64,000 bases of DNA from Chryseolinea soli (GCF_003589925.1 NZ_CP032382.1:3224001-3288000); one strand, 5' to 3'. Shown: positions 1 to 8,946, numbered from the stretch's first letter. The notes: a model not told the origin generated them from the sequence alone. Program-made: numbers and translations.

Positions 1-147
1 GTTTCTCTCCGTTGCTTCCTGCGCAGCCAAGGTTATGAGTGCTTCGTTGGCATCACGTCGCAATTGCAAAAGCGCAAGAAGCCGCTCGTTGGTCAAGCTG
101 CTTATTTTTCTTTGAAAGAATTCCTGGTCAAACTTTTTCGAAGACAT
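1..147 (-). CDS. Hypothetical protein, N-terminal fragment cut by the window edge
   Basis: An open frame reads leftwards from an ATG at 147 and is still open at base 1, giving the first 49 residues (begins MSSKKFDQEF). The visible part is charged and predicted helical, with no signal peptide and no membrane segment, so it is probably cytoplasmic. I do not recognise the family from this fragment. It lies about 60 bases downstream of the OsmC gene on the same strand, so the two could be co-transcribed. The rest of the protein lies outside the window. Confidence 0.5.
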   Translation of the reverse strand, partial: MSSKKFDQEFFQRKISSLTNERLLALLQLRRDANEALITLAAQEATERN

Positions 148-205
148 ACTTAATGGGATAGCCGCAAAATGGTGTCCTGGCAAGGCGTTTGAGAAATTGT
201 ATCCA

Positions 206-712
206 TCACAATTTAGTAAAACGGCTTTCTACCGGAACGCCTTTCACTAACGTCTGATATACCACACAATACCGCTCGGTCAATTTCGCCAGCGTTTGAA
301 TTTGTTCGGCCGTGGCTTCTGTGTCCAGGTGGAACATCAGCCTGATCGCTTTAAAACCCACTGAAGCTTCTTTTGATACACCTAACGTTCCGCGAAAATC
401 AAGATCGCCCTCTGCCCGTACGGTCCCGCCCTGGATCGCTATATCGACAGCCGTTGAAACCGCCCGCAACGTTACACCGGCACAAGCCACCAACGCCTCC
501 AATAACATATCGCCCGAGCACGCCAGCATGCCATCGCCACCCGTGGCCGGATGAAGTCCCGCTTCAACGATGGCTTTCCCGGTTTCCACTTTGCAAGAGA
601 TGCCTTGGCCAATTTTTCCCTCGGCGCGTAGCGTGATCGTGGCAGATTCGGGTTGGTCGCGGTATTTATCCTTTAATGGCGACTGAAGGTTGCGGAGTTC
701 TTCGGAGTTCAT
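206..712 (-). CDS. OsmC/Ohr-family peroxiredoxin-like protein
   Basis: This 168-residue protein has the layout of the OsmC/Ohr family, which reduces organic hydroperoxides with two cysteines. The first conserved cysteine is C77 in the segment LEALVACAG, at the start of the central helix. The second is C149 in TERYCVVYQ. The spacing and surrounding residues fit the family, and the length is close to the usual 140-170. There is no signal peptide, so it should act in the cytoplasm. The N-terminal 25 residues are an extension with no clear homology. A TACTTTTG promoter-like box lies about 25 bases upstream of the start. The exact substrate cannot be told from sequence: organic hydroperoxide detoxification is known for the family, not shown here. 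Confidence 0.88.
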   Translation of the reverse strand: MNSEELRNLQSPLKDKYRDQPESATITLRAEGKIGQGISCKVETGKAIVEAGLHPATGGDGMLACSGDMLLEALVACAGVTLRAVSTAVDIAIQGGTVRAEGDLDFRGTLGVSKEASVGFKAIRLMFHLDTEATAEQIQTLAKLTERYCVVYQTLVKGVPVESRFTKL

Positions 713-1033
713 TTTCGTGTGAGGTTAGCAGGTCTTCCAAAAGTAACTCAAATTGATGTAGGATGGACGGATTCAGGTTTAGGCGGCAACTCTTTTATAC
801 AATCCTGGAAATGGCCTCGAATGGGCTGCTGATACTTAACTTATGAGACCTGTCTTCTGTCGATCGCGCACGCATTGCCGTTCAGTTTTATTCGTGCGTC
901 CCCGAACGCTGGTGTTTCTATTCCGGACAGCGCCCTGCGTTTTTTAATTCCAAAAGCCGATTTCCACTAAAATTTCCTCGTTTTTCTGTGGCAAAGTATT
1001 TGATCAGCAAAAATGGATTTAATAGTTACCCCC
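713..1033. other. Divergent intergenic region between OsmC and PadR genes
   Basis: This stretch separates the OsmC gene (reading left) from the PadR-permease pair (reading right). Apart from the TACTTTTG box at 738-745 for the left gene I see no convincing promoter, hairpin or operator. An alternative PadR start at 1013 lies at its right end. Confidence 0.4.
738..745 (-). promoter_or_regulatory. Bacteroidota-type -7 box upstream of OsmC
   Basis: On the minus strand this reads TACTTTTG, a full match to the Bacteroidota -7 consensus TAnnTTTG, 26 bases before the OsmC ATG. No clear TTTG -33 element lies at the expected spacing, so the call rests on one box and its position. Confidence 0.35.
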
Positions 1034-1369
1034 ATGAAGAGAGTCTATCTCGGCGAATTTGAAGAGATCGTGCTGCTGATCGTGGCCGTGCTGGAAGGTG
1101 CGGCTTACGGCGTGAACATCATGCACGAAATATTGGACCAAACGGGACGTTCCGTGCGGCTCAACCAAGTCCATGCGTCGTTGCAACGGCTGGAAGAAAA
1201 AGGCATGATCGTTTCAAAAATGAGCGACCCCACACCCGAACGCGGTGGACGGCGCAAGAGGATCTTTAGTATCACGGCCTACGGCAGCACGACGCTGCGC
1301 GATATTCAACAGGTGCGTGCAACACTGTGGAGTGTGGTGCCTTCCAACCTCAAATCTTTTACGGCGTGA
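1034..1369 (+). CDS. PadR-family transcriptional regulator
   Basis: This 111-residue protein starts MKRVYLGEFEEIVLL, the usual beginning of the PadR branch that accompanies Bacteroidota permeases. It continues with a winged helix: helices around residues 9-50, then the wing with ERGGRRKRIFSIT near residues 75-87. PadR proteins are dimeric repressors that often respond to small molecules or membrane stress. I chose the ATG at 1034 because it matches family starts; an in-frame ATG at 1013 would add seven residues. The stop codon overlaps the GTG start of the following permease, so the two genes should be translated together, and the regulator probably controls its own operon. Confidence 0.88.
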   Translation: MKRVYLGEFEEIVLLIVAVLEGAAYGVNIMHEILDQTGRSVRLNQVHASLQRLEEKGMIVSKMSDPTPERGGRRKRIFSITAYGSTTLRDIQQVRATLWSVVPSNLKSFTA

Positions 1370-4059
1370 ACCACTTTCAAACTCCTCCTTCGCCGCCCCG
1401 TTGGGCCACGCGGCTGCTGCACTGGTATTGTGCTCCGGAGCTGCTGGAAGAAGTGCAGGGCGATATGTTGGAAGAATTTTACTTCCAATGCCGGCACAAC
1501 AGTGTGGCCGCCGCCCGTCGCGACTATGTGCGCAACGTGCTGGGGTTCATGAGGCCCTTTGCCATAAAACGAAAATCATCACCATCTTATCCTATACTTC
1601 CTATGAACATGATCGGACATTACTTCACGGTGGCCCTGCGCCAGGTGTTGCGTCACAAAGCTTTTTCAGCCATCAACGTCGTGGGCCTTGCCATCGGCAT
1701 GACGTGCTGTATGGCCATCTTCCTTTGGGTGGCCGACGAGAAAGCCGTCGATAACTTTCACGCCAAAGGCGATCATCTTTATAATATCTACATGACCGTT
1801 CGCTCGGCGACGGATGTAGAGGGTGTATACAACACGCCGCGACGCTACGACAGTGTGACGCACGTGCTCATCGATGACGCCAAGGAGGCAATTGCAGAGG
1901 TACAGGGCCTGGCCTTTTATGCCACGGGGTATTCGATGCCGTGGGGCAAGGCGGAGACCTTTCAGGCGGGAGACAAGATCTACAAGTTGGAGGGTTCCCG
2001 GGCCAGCAACGATTTTCTCACAATGTTCAGTTACCCGGTCATCGCCGGCGATCCCAAGACAGCGTTGAAAGATATCAAGGGGCTTGCTATTTCACGAAAG
2101 ATGGCCAACCTGTTTTTTGGAAGCCCCGAAGAAGCGATCGGCAAAAGTATTCGCTATGAGAATAAGCGCGACTTCGAAATAACCGCCGTCTTCGAAGACC
2201 TGACACCACAAAGCTCGCGCAGGTTCGAATTTCTGGCCAATTGGGATGCGCATATGATGCGGGGCGGTATGGAATGGTCTTCGAACAACATGGAGGCTAC
2301 CTTCCTCCTGGCCGATGGCGCCGACCCCGATCAGGTCGCCGTGAAGCTCAACAAATTGGTGCAGCCCCGTCTCGACAAGGGCCTGCCTTACACCATGGAG
2401 ATTGGCCTTCAGCCCTACCGTGATCAATATCTCAAATCAAATTTTGCCGATGGCAAGCCCGTGGGAGGTCGCATCGAATACGTACGCATTTTTAGCGGCG
2501 TAGCGATCTTCATTCTCATCATTGCCTGTATCAATTTCATGAACCTGGCCACGGCCCGTTCCGTGAAGCGAGCAAAGGAAGTGGGCGTCCGGAAAGTTAT
2601 CGGTTCGCCGCGCCTCTATCTCATTGGACAGTTTTTTGGCGAGTCGCTTTTGTTGTCATTCTTTGCGCTGGCCTTGTCGTTACTTTTGCTGCAGGTGCTG
2701 CTGCCTGTGTTTAATACGGTCACCGGAAAAAATCTGGTGGCACCCATCACCAGCATACCCACGTGGATCACGCTGATTAGCCTGGCGCTGATCACCGGAA
2801 TCTTGGCAGGAAGCTACCCAGCCTTATTCCTTTCGTCGCTGAAGCCCGTAAGAGTTTTGAAGGGCGCGGTGCAGTTCACGCAAAACGCGATCTGGTTTAG
2901 AAAGGGATTGGCTGTGTTCCAGTTTGGCCTTTCCATTTTGCTGCTCATCGCCACGATCGTGGTATCGCAGCAAACCGCCTTTATGCAAAGCATGAACCTC
3001 GGTTACAATAAAGAGAACCTGCTTTACTTCACCATCGAGGGTGAACTCTCCAAATACGACAAGTTCCAGGCCTTCAAGCAAAAGGCGTTGCAACTCCCCG
3101 GCGTTCGGGCGATCGACCGGAGCAGTGAAGCGCCCCATGCCATGAAATTTATCGTCGACGATAACGACGGCGCGGCCGAAACAGGCGAGGAGGACAACAC
3201 CGCCATCAAGTGGGAAGGCAGGGAGAAAGGTGAAATGGTGGGCTTCAAACCTACTTCCGTGGGATTCGACTTTGTGAAGCTCATGGACCTGCAGATCGTG
3301 GAAGGCCGCAGTTTTTCACGGGAATATGCCACCGACTCTGCCGACGCCTTTCTGGTGAACGAACAAGCCGTTAAGGAAATGGGCATGAAGGATCCCATCG
3401 GTAAGTGGGTGTCGGCCTGGCAAAAAAAGGGACACATCATCGGGGTGCTGAAGGACTATAATACCAACTCTTTGCATGAGCGCATTCGTCCGTTGATCGT
3501 AGATGTAAAGGAGTATGAATACTTCGGCGTCATTCTCGTGCGCACGGAGGCGGGCAAGGCCAAGGAGGTGCTGGCCGGTATGGAGCAAGTGTATAAAGAA
3601 CTCAATCCCAACTATCCGTTCAGCTTCCGGTTTGTAGATGAAGACTACAATGACATGTATCGCAATGAACAGGTGATGTCGAAGCTGTCAAACGCCTTTG
3701 CCATATTGGCCATCCTGGTATCGTGCCTGGGCTTGTTGGGACTGATCATGTTCTCGGCGGAACAACGCACCCGCGAGATCGGCATTCGCAAAGCGTTGGG
3801 TGCCACTGTGTCGAGCATTGTCGGTCTGTTGTCGCAGGATTTTGTGAAGATCGTGCTGGTGTCTTTTGTGTTGGCCACACCCATCGCCGCCTACCTGATG
3901 CATCAATGGCTCAATGGGTTTGCTTTCAAGATCGATCTATCGTGGTGGATATTTGGCATCGCGGGAATCGCCGCGTTGCTGGTGGCGTTGGTAACCATTT
4001 CGTTCCAGGCCATACAATCGGCGCGTGCAAATCCTGTGGAATCTTTACGGTCTGAGTAG
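1366..4059 (+). CDS. FtsX/MacB-type ABC permease with permease prefix domain
   Basis: This 897-residue inner-membrane protein starts with a short prefix domain (PPRWATRLLHWYC..., residues about 7-65) found in Cytophagales permeases next to PadR genes. It follows with two MacB-PCD/FtsX units. Each unit has a transmembrane helix, a large periplasmic domain and a transmembrane bundle. Typical motifs are FMNLATARSVKRAKEVGVRK and EQRTREIGIRKALGA. I place the start at GTG 1366, sharing bases GTGA with the PadR stop; an in-frame ATG at 1327 lies inside the PadR gene and is less likely. No ATPase gene is adjacent, so it must borrow one encoded elsewhere or act as a mechanical transducer. Its substrate is unknown; relatives are often annotated as macrolide or lipoprotein exporters. 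Confidence 0.9.
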   Translation: MNHFQTPPSPPRWATRLLHWYCAPELLEEVQGDMLEEFYFQCRHNSVAAARRDYVRNVLGFMRPFAIKRKSSPSYPILPMNMIGHYFTVALRQVLRHKAFSAINVVGLAIGMTCCMAIFLWVADEKAVDNFHAKGDHLYNIYMTVRSATDVEGVYNTPRRYDSVTHVLIDDAKEAIAEVQGLAFYATGYSMPWGKAETFQAGDKIYKLEGSRASNDFLTMFSYPVIAGDPKTALKDIKGLAISRKMANLFFGSPEEAIGKSIRYENKRDFEITAVFEDLTPQSSRRFEFLANWDAHMMRGGMEWSSNNMEATFLLADGADPDQVAVKLNKLVQPRLDKGLPYTMEIGLQPYRDQYLKSNFADGKPVGGRIEYVRIFSGVAIFILIIACINFMNLATARSVKRAKEVGVRKVIGSPRLYLIGQFFGESLLLSFFALALSLLLLQVLLPVFNTVTGKNLVAPITSIPTWITLISLALITGILAGSYPALFLSSLKPVRVLKGAVQFTQNAIWFRKGLAVFQFGLSILLLIATIVVSQQTAFMQSMNLGYNKENLLYFTIEGELSKYDKFQAFKQKALQLPGVRAIDRSSEAPHAMKFIVDDNDGAAETGEEDNTAIKWEGREKGEMVGFKPTSVGFDFVKLMDLQIVEGRSFSREYATDSADAFLVNEQAVKEMGMKDPIGKWVSAWQKKGHIIGVLKDYNTNSLHERIRPLIVDVKEYEYFGVILVRTEAGKAKEVLAGMEQVYKELNPNYPFSFRFVDEDYNDMYRNEQVMSKLSNAFAILAILVSCLGLLGLIMFSAEQRTREIGIRKALGATVSSIVGLLSQDFVKIVLVSFVLATPIAAYLMHQWLNGFAFKIDLSWWIFGIAGIAALLVALVTISFQAIQSARANPVESLRSE

Positions 4060-4184
4060 ATGATGTAGTTTGTTTGGGTTACAAAAGTTGTTTATTTTAA
4101 GACCGAATAAGAACATTGGGATAACGGCAAGGGGCCGCGATCCCTTTGTTTTTTATGGTCCATCCGAAAGCATCAAGCATTACT

Positions 4185-4481
4185 ATGTTCATCATCGATC
4201 TGAAATACATCGTCCCCCTCGAACAACTGGATCTGCACATGGCCGATCATGTAGCGTTCCTGCGAAAGTATTATAAGCAAAATCTATTCGTTGCCTCGGG
4301 CCGCAAGGTTCCCCGCACGGGTGGCATCATCCTGGCGATGGGTCCGTCGAAGGAACATATCGAAGGGGTGATCCAGGAGGATCCGTTCTATGTTCACAAG
4401 TTGGCGGAGTTCACCGTCACTGAATTTCTCACGTCGCAGTATCACCCGGATTTGAAGAAGTTTTTGACGGGGAAGGTTTGA
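4185..4481 (+). CDS. YciI-like (YCII-related) domain protein
   Basis: A small cytoplasmic protein of 98 residues with the YCII-related fold, a ferredoxin-like domain. Visible family features are the first strand FIIDLKYIVPLEQLD, the basic segment near residues 25-42 and the C-terminal VHKLAEFTVTEF. The family includes dehydrochlorinases and proteins of unknown role, so no reaction can be assigned. The start at 4185 is preferred over upstream in-frame ATGs (from 4146) because the first beta strand begins right there and the upstream codons encode unrelated sequence. It lies alone between the permease and the SDR gene. Confidence 0.75.
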   Translation: MFIIDLKYIVPLEQLDLHMADHVAFLRKYYKQNLFVASGRKVPRTGGIILAMGPSKEHIEGVIQEDPFYVHKLAEFTVTEFLTSQYHPDLKKFLTGKV

Positions 4482-4709
4482 TTTTGGTTCTGTTTTGACA
4501 TTTTCTACGGAGAGCGACGTCCATTTCTTTGCTAATTCAACCGATTGCCTGCAGTTTTCTTGGCTAACGGCCAGATAACCACGTACGATGATTTCATTTA
4601 TACTTTTTTCACGGGGAAGTAAAATCGTATCATTTTTCCCGATTTCCGTATAAGACCCGCCGCCCACGTCCGCGATAGCTTTGCCTCATCAAATTAATTC
4701 ACAACACAA

Positions 4710-5528
4710 ATGGCAAAGACAATCTTTATTACCGGCGCTTCCAAAGGATTTGGAAGAATTTGGGCCGAGGCATTTTTGAAACGCGGCGACAAAGTGGTGG
4801 CCACGGCAAGAAATGTGGAATCCGTAAAAGACCTGGTGCAACGTTATGGCGCTTCCGTGCTGGCGTTGGCGCTGGATGTAAACAATCGCGCACAATGCTT
4901 TGAAGCGATCGCGAAAGCAAAAAAGCATTTTGGCACCATCGACGTGGTGATCAACAACGCCGGCTATGGACTGTTCGGCTCCATAGAAGAGACTTCCGAA
5001 AAAGAAGCGCGCGACCAGATTGAGACAAACGTTTTTGGTTTGCTCTGGGTAACGCAAGCGGCACTGCCGGTGATGCGTGAGCAAGGACAGGGTCATATCA
5101 TTCAAGTGTCGAGCGTGCTGGGCATTGCTGCCTTGCCGGTGCTGGGTCTCTACAACGCCTCGAAGTGGGCCGTGGAGGGGCTGAGCGAAACGCTGGCCTC
5201 GGAAGTGAAGGGCTTTGGCATCAATGTTTCCATCGTGGAGCCCAACGGATTTACGACGGATTGGGGTGGAGCGTCCGCCTTCCATACCCAACCCCTGGCG
5301 GTATACGACGGCGTGAAAGCTGCGTTCCAAGCCGGTATCACAGAAGATAGTTTTGGAATCCCGGAAGCCACGACAGACGCCGTTTTAAAGCTGGTCGATG
5401 CGTCCAACCCACCCCTGCGCCTTTTCCTCGGCAAAGTGGCCTATCCTTGGGTGCAAAACGTCTATGCCGAACGCCTGGCCACCTGGGGCGAATGGAAAGA
5501 AGTTGCCGAAAAAGCGCACGGAAAGTAA
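4710..5528 (+). CDS. Short-chain dehydrogenase/reductase (SDR family)
   Basis: A 272-residue classical SDR oxidoreductase. The nucleotide-binding motif TGASKGFG is at residues 8-15, the NNAG motif at 82-85, the catalytic serine at S134 or S135, and the YxxxK pair at Y148 and K152. These residues are complete, so the enzyme should be active with NAD(H) or NADP(H). Its substrate cannot be read from the sequence. There is no signal peptide. A strong hairpin follows 40 bases after the stop, and an AraC-family gene starts just beyond it. Such AraC-SDR neighbours are common, and the regulator may control the reductase. Confidence 0.92.
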   Translation: MAKTIFITGASKGFGRIWAEAFLKRGDKVVATARNVESVKDLVQRYGASVLALALDVNNRAQCFEAIAKAKKHFGTIDVVINNAGYGLFGSIEETSEKEARDQIETNVFGLLWVTQAALPVMREQGQGHIIQVSSVLGIAALPVLGLYNASKWAVEGLSETLASEVKGFGINVSIVEPNGFTTDWGGASAFHTQPLAVYDGVKAAFQAGITEDSFGIPEATTDAVLKLVDASNPPLRLFLGKVAYPWVQNVYAERLATWGEWKEVAEKAHGK

Positions 5529-5568
5529 ATTAAAATGCGCGGCGTTTTGTTACCGTAAATATTTCACG

Positions 5569-5597
5569 GCAGCTGCGGCCAAACCCGCAGCTGCTTT
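5569..5597 (+). terminator. Hairpin terminator after the SDR gene
   Basis: A perfect 10-base-pair stem (GCAGCTGCGG with CCGCAGCTGC) closes a six-base loop and is followed by TTTAT. The short T run makes it a moderate terminator. It also sits only 12 bases before the AraC start, so it could attenuate that gene. Confidence 0.6.
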
Positions 5598-5609
5598 ATC
5601 TATTGCCTC

Positions 5610-6521
5610 ATGACACATTACAAGACCATCAGCGAACTCCATCGCACCAACGGCTATCCGCTACCCGAAAATCCATTGATGAGCATGGTGACCTGCGATC
5701 ACAACGAATCGTGCACGCTGAGACAAGACGCATTCACGACCGACTTCTACATGATCGGCTTCAAAAAACTAAAGTCAGGGGTCTTCCGCTATGGCCGTAC
5801 AAAATACGATCACGACAACGGGTGTCTCTCGTTTGTCAAGCCCAGGCAGCTCATTGAATTGAGGGATATTGCCTTGGAAGAGGACGGCTTTCTTTTGTTC
5901 TTCCACGAAGACCTGTTGAATGGTCATGACTTGCACCATGCGATAAAGAAGTATGGCTTCTTCGACTACGAATCCAATGAGGCGCTTCACCTCTCGCCAA
6001 AGGAAGAACTGGTGATCTGGGAACTCTATCGCAAAATTGAAACGGAATACCACAACAACCAGGACGAATATAGCAGGGACATTATCCTCACGCACATCGA
6101 TTCCATTCTCAAATATTCACAGCGCTTTTACAAACGCCAGTTCATCAACCGCGCCACCCTCACGGGCAGAATTGTTTCCCGCTTCAACGACATCCTGGCC
6201 GCCTATTTCGAGAAAGGCGACCTCCAACAAAAGGGATTACCTACGGTAAAGTTCATGGCGTCGGAATTGAATCTTTCTTCGCGGTACCTGAGCGACCTGT
6301 TAAAACAAGAAACCGGCAAGACGGCCCTGGAGTTGATCCATATCTTTTTGATCTCGGAAGCGAAGAACTTGCTGAAAGGCGCCGATAACACCGTGGCGGA
6401 AATTGCCTACGCGCTGGGCTTCGACAATCCTCCCTATTTTTCAAGGCTCTTTAAAAAGGAAGTCGGCGTCACCCCAAACCAATTCAAAAAACAAAACGTG
6501 TACGAACCCTCGGACATTTGA
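5610..6521 (+). CDS. AraC-family transcriptional regulator
   Basis: A 303-residue soluble protein with an N-terminal cupin-like sensing region (residues about 20-150) and a C-terminal AraC DNA-binding domain (about 200-298). The second helix-turn-helix is clear: TVAEIAYALGFDNPPYFSRLF followed by KKEVGVTPNQFK. The N-terminal half resembles regulators that control adjacent reductases. It starts 81 bases after the SDR gene on the same strand. Its ligand is unknown. The ATG at 5610 is the only start that keeps the complete sensing domain. Confidence 0.88.
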   Translation: MTHYKTISELHRTNGYPLPENPLMSMVTCDHNESCTLRQDAFTTDFYMIGFKKLKSGVFRYGRTKYDHDNGCLSFVKPRQLIELRDIALEEDGFLLFFHEDLLNGHDLHHAIKKYGFFDYESNEALHLSPKEELVIWELYRKIETEYHNNQDEYSRDIILTHIDSILKYSQRFYKRQFINRATLTGRIVSRFNDILAAYFEKGDLQQKGLPTVKFMASELNLSSRYLSDLLKQETGKTALELIHIFLISEAKNLLKGADNTVAEIAYALGFDNPPYFSRLFKKEVGVTPNQFKKQNVYEPSDI

Positions 6522-6537
6522 TTGCCCGGGTGAACGA

Positions 6538-6960
6538 CTACAGGTTTACACTTTGACCACCCCAATCTTCGGGCACCAGGTCTTGGATGGACTGTGAAAA
6601 GGTCCAGACGTAACCGTTGAGATCAACGACGGTGTATTGTCGTTCGCCATACGGAAAATCGATCGGCGCATGCAGGATTTTTGCACCGTGTTGCTGTGCA
6701 CGTTCAAAATGCTGTGTCACATCGCCGACGCGGACCATGATCGAAATGGTAGACAAGCTTCCGTTGGGTGGCGGTCCGGGCTGTCGCGTAACGGCAATGG
6801 CTCCGCCCTCGAGGCTCATTTGTGCCCGGTGATCGCCGGCAATCCATCGCACCGAAAAACCAAAGACCCGCGAAAGCCATTCGATGGCCACGTGAAGATC
6901 GTCATAGGCCAACACCGGGATCATGGTGCCGGCGGGCATGGTGCGGTTGGTGTTTGACAT
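6538..6960 (-). CDS. VOC/glyoxalase-like domain protein
   Basis: A 140-residue vicinal-oxygen-chelate protein with the two beta-alpha-beta-beta-beta modules of the fold. The first is near MIPVLAYDDLHVAIEWLSRV and the second near STISIMVRVGDVTQHFERA. The ending DFPYGERQYTVVDLNGYVWTF matches the bleomycin-resistance/glyoxalase type. There is no signal peptide. The start at 6960 is preferred; an in-frame ATG at 6999 would add 13 residues of non-family sequence. Reaction and substrate are unknown. It converges with the AraC gene. Confidence 0.8.
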   Translation of the reverse strand: MSNTNRTMPAGTMIPVLAYDDLHVAIEWLSRVFGFSVRWIAGDHRAQMSLEGGAIAVTRQPGPPPNGSLSTISIMVRVGDVTQHFERAQQHGAKILHAPIDFPYGERQYTVVDLNGYVWTFSQSIQDLVPEDWGGQSVNL

Positions 6961-7072
6961 AGCGGAGAGGTTTTGATGTAAGTAGTCACGTCGACGCATG
7001 ACAAGTTAAGCTTTGAAGCCTGACCAATCAACCAAGGCACCCTGGATTTTATTGATCGAATAGACGTCATGC

Positions 7073-7103
7073 AAAAAGCCCGGTAATGTTTTTTACCAGG
7101 CTT
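7073..7103 (-). terminator. Terminator after the DoxX gene
   Basis: On the minus strand an 11-base stem with one mismatch (AAGCCTGGTAA with TTACCGGGCTT) is followed by a run of five T. It lies 25 bases beyond the stop codon of the DoxX gene. Confidence 0.65.
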
Positions 7104-7128
7104 ATGCGGAGCAATCGTGTGAGCGCGA

Positions 7129-7539
7129 TCAGCGGTTGGACGTTTTGAGTTGAAAGAAGCCTTTCAAGACCGGCTGCTGGCAAAGTAGTCCAACCCAAGC
7201 CAGCGTACAAAATACTACGGGGAAGGCGAACGCTTGTCCTTGCTGGACCATGATGGCCACGGCACCTCCAAAGTAGGCGGTGAGAAACAGAGCCCCGATG
7301 ATGGCCGTGCGGGGAATGGTATAGAGGATCGTGATGAGCAGCAACACGATGCCAAGCGGCTGAACCAAGCTGACGGAAAATCCAAGCTGTTTGGTGCCAT
7401 CCACATAGTGCGATTCGCGGATCAGTTTCATGATCGAGTCCATCAGCAAGAAAAGGATGATCAGTCCGCTGATGATGCGACCGGTCCAGAGCACGGCCTT
7501 TGAAGGCGATTTTGCGTTTTGAATTGATAAGGTTTCCAT
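7129..7539 (-). CDS. DoxX-like small membrane protein
   Basis: This 136-residue inner-membrane protein has four hydrophobic segments, at about residues 17-35, 55-73, 78-96 and 103-122. This is the topology and length of the DoxX-like family, whose members are linked to quinone or thiol redox stress but mostly lack a known reaction. The N-terminus MIxKL-type pattern (DSIMKLI) after the first segment is typical. It is a single gene with its own terminator and a TAATTTTG promoter-like box 44 bases upstream. Confidence 0.8.
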   Translation of the reverse strand: METLSIQNAKSPSKAVLWTGRIISGLIILFLLMDSIMKLIRESHYVDGTKQLGFSVSLVQPLGIVLLLITILYTIPRTAIIGALFLTAYFGGAVAIMVQQGQAFAFPVVFCTLAWVGLLCQQPVLKGFFQLKTSNR

Positions 7540-7845
7540 ACGTTTTGTTTTTTAGATGATGGTTTTGTTTTGTTTGATGAATCAAAATTACAGCACACCT
7601 CGAAACATCACGCTGTGTAAAACCGACAGAATGCAGGGCACATTGCGACATCGTGATTTTCGATGATTCATGTTAGTGTATAGATCACACTTCCGCGAAG
7701 AAGGCGCTCCTCATCTCCTTTTTTTACCATTCGTAAGACAATATTGAAGGTATACATAGTGTGTTTGTGTGTGTCGATCGAAGCCTGCTCGCATTGACAC
7801 ATTATTGGTATCTTCGTTTCAGTCAACGATTAAACCTAACTCCCT
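7540..7845. other. Divergent intergenic region between DoxX and GH20-like genes
   Basis: It holds the minus-strand -7 box at 7583-7590 and, 30 bases before the right gene, TATCTTCG at 7809-7816, one base off TAnnTTTG but without a good -33 element. A GT-rich run lies near 7759-7775. I see no further structure. Confidence 0.4.
7583..7590 (-). promoter_or_regulatory. Bacteroidota-type -7 box upstream of the DoxX gene
   Basis: The minus strand reads TAATTTTG, a full TAnnTTTG match, which would give a leader of about 37 bases. No clear -33 element is present. Confidence 0.35.
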
Positions 7846-8946
7846 ATGCTTCGTTCTCAACGCCTCTTCTACCTTCTAGGCTGGTTGCTGCTCGGCAGTT
7901 TGCCGCTCATAGCCCAACCTAAACTCATCACCACTTTTCCCACACGCGGATTTTGTATTGCCGCCCCCAGGCCTGCCGGGGTGGATGCCTTTGTAAAATT
8001 TATACACGAAGAGCTCGCGCCACGCCAGGTCAACGTGCTCATCTTGCGCGTGGATTGGAATTACCAATTCGAAAAACATCCCGAACTACGCGACTCGATC
8101 GCCTTGTCGAAAGCGGACGTGAAGAAGTTGGTGAAGGCCTGCAAGGATCATAACATCCGGCTCATTCCCCAGATCAACCTGCTCGGCCATCAATCGTGGG
8201 CGGGTACGGTGTATGCGCTCCTCCGTGTCTATCCACAGTTTGACGAAACGCCCCACGTGAAGATGCCCGAGAAATATGAGTGGCCCAATGCCGACGGCCT
8301 CTATTGCAAAAGCTACTGCCCGCTGCACCCCGAAGTGCACAGCGTGGTCTTCTCGCTGATCGACGAGATCTGTGATGCCTTTGAAACCAATGCCTTCCAC
8401 GCCGGTATGGATGAAGTGTTTTATTTAGGGGACGACAAATGTCCACGCTGCGGCGGCCGCGACAAAGCCGAATTGTTTGCAGGCGAGGTGCGCACCCTCC
8501 GCGATCACCTGGCCCAGAAAAATCGCGAGCTCTGGATCTGGGGTGATCGCCTGCTCGATGGCAAGACCACCGGCATGGGCATGTGGGAAGCGAGCTTCAA
8601 CAATACCTACCGCGCCATCGACATGATCCCTAAAGATGTCATGATCTGCGATTGGCACTATGAACGCCCCGACAAAACGGCCGTGCTCTTTGCGATGAAA
8701 GGATTGCGTGTGGCCACAGCGCCTTGGCGCAATCCCCAGGTTGGCGCCGCCCAGGTGGCCGACATGGCCAACTTCCGTAAAGATGCTACGCCCGAAACAC
8801 GCGAGAACTACCAGGGCATCGTCCAAACCGTTTGGTCGGACGCTGAGAATTTTTTGAAAGGCTATTACGCCAAGAAAGACGATCCGAAGTATAACAAGGA
8901 TGAGAATACGCCCTGGAATTGTTTCAAGACCGTGTTTGCAAAATAG
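7846..8946 (+). CDS. Glycoside hydrolase family 20-like exported hexosaminidase
   Basis: A 366-residue protein with a signal peptide (cleavage likely after LIAQ, residue 24) and a TIM-barrel resembling GH20 beta-N-acetylhexosaminidases. The key GH20 motif HxGxDE appears as HAGMDE at residues 185-190, giving the catalytic pair D189-E190. It is shorter than classic GH20 enzymes and lacks the usual N-terminal alpha/beta domain. Directly after the catalytic pair is a CPRC motif (C199, C202), which could bind a metal or form a disulfide. The predicted role is release of N-acetylhexosamine from polymers in the periplasm or at the surface. A strong terminator follows, so the gene is a single unit. 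Confidence 0.82.
   Translation: MLRSQRLFYLLGWLLLGSLPLIAQPKLITTFPTRGFCIAAPRPAGVDAFVKFIHEELAPRQVNVLILRVDWNYQFEKHPELRDSIALSKADVKKLVKACKDHNIRLIPQINLLGHQSWAGTVYALLRVYPQFDETPHVKMPEKYEWPNADGLYCKSYCPLHPEVHSVVFSLIDEICDAFETNAFHAGMDEVFYLGDDKCPRCGGRDKAELFAGEVRTLRDHLAQKNRELWIWGDRLLDGKTTGMGMWEASFNNTYRAIDMIPKDVMICDWHYERPDKTAVLFAMKGLRVATAPWRNPQVGAAQVADMANFRKDATPETRENYQGIVQTVWSDAENFLKGYYAKKDDPKYNKDENTPWNCFKTVFAK

Noticed and set aside
4284..4667. A 127-codon frame on the minus strand across the YciI gene and the following gap
   Set aside because: Mostly antisense to the YciI gene, and the part in the gap has no family resemblance.
7067..7651. A 194-codon frame on the minus strand that extends past the DoxX start
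   Set aside because: It overlaps DoxX in another frame, has no domain, and DoxX has the expected hydrophobic helices.
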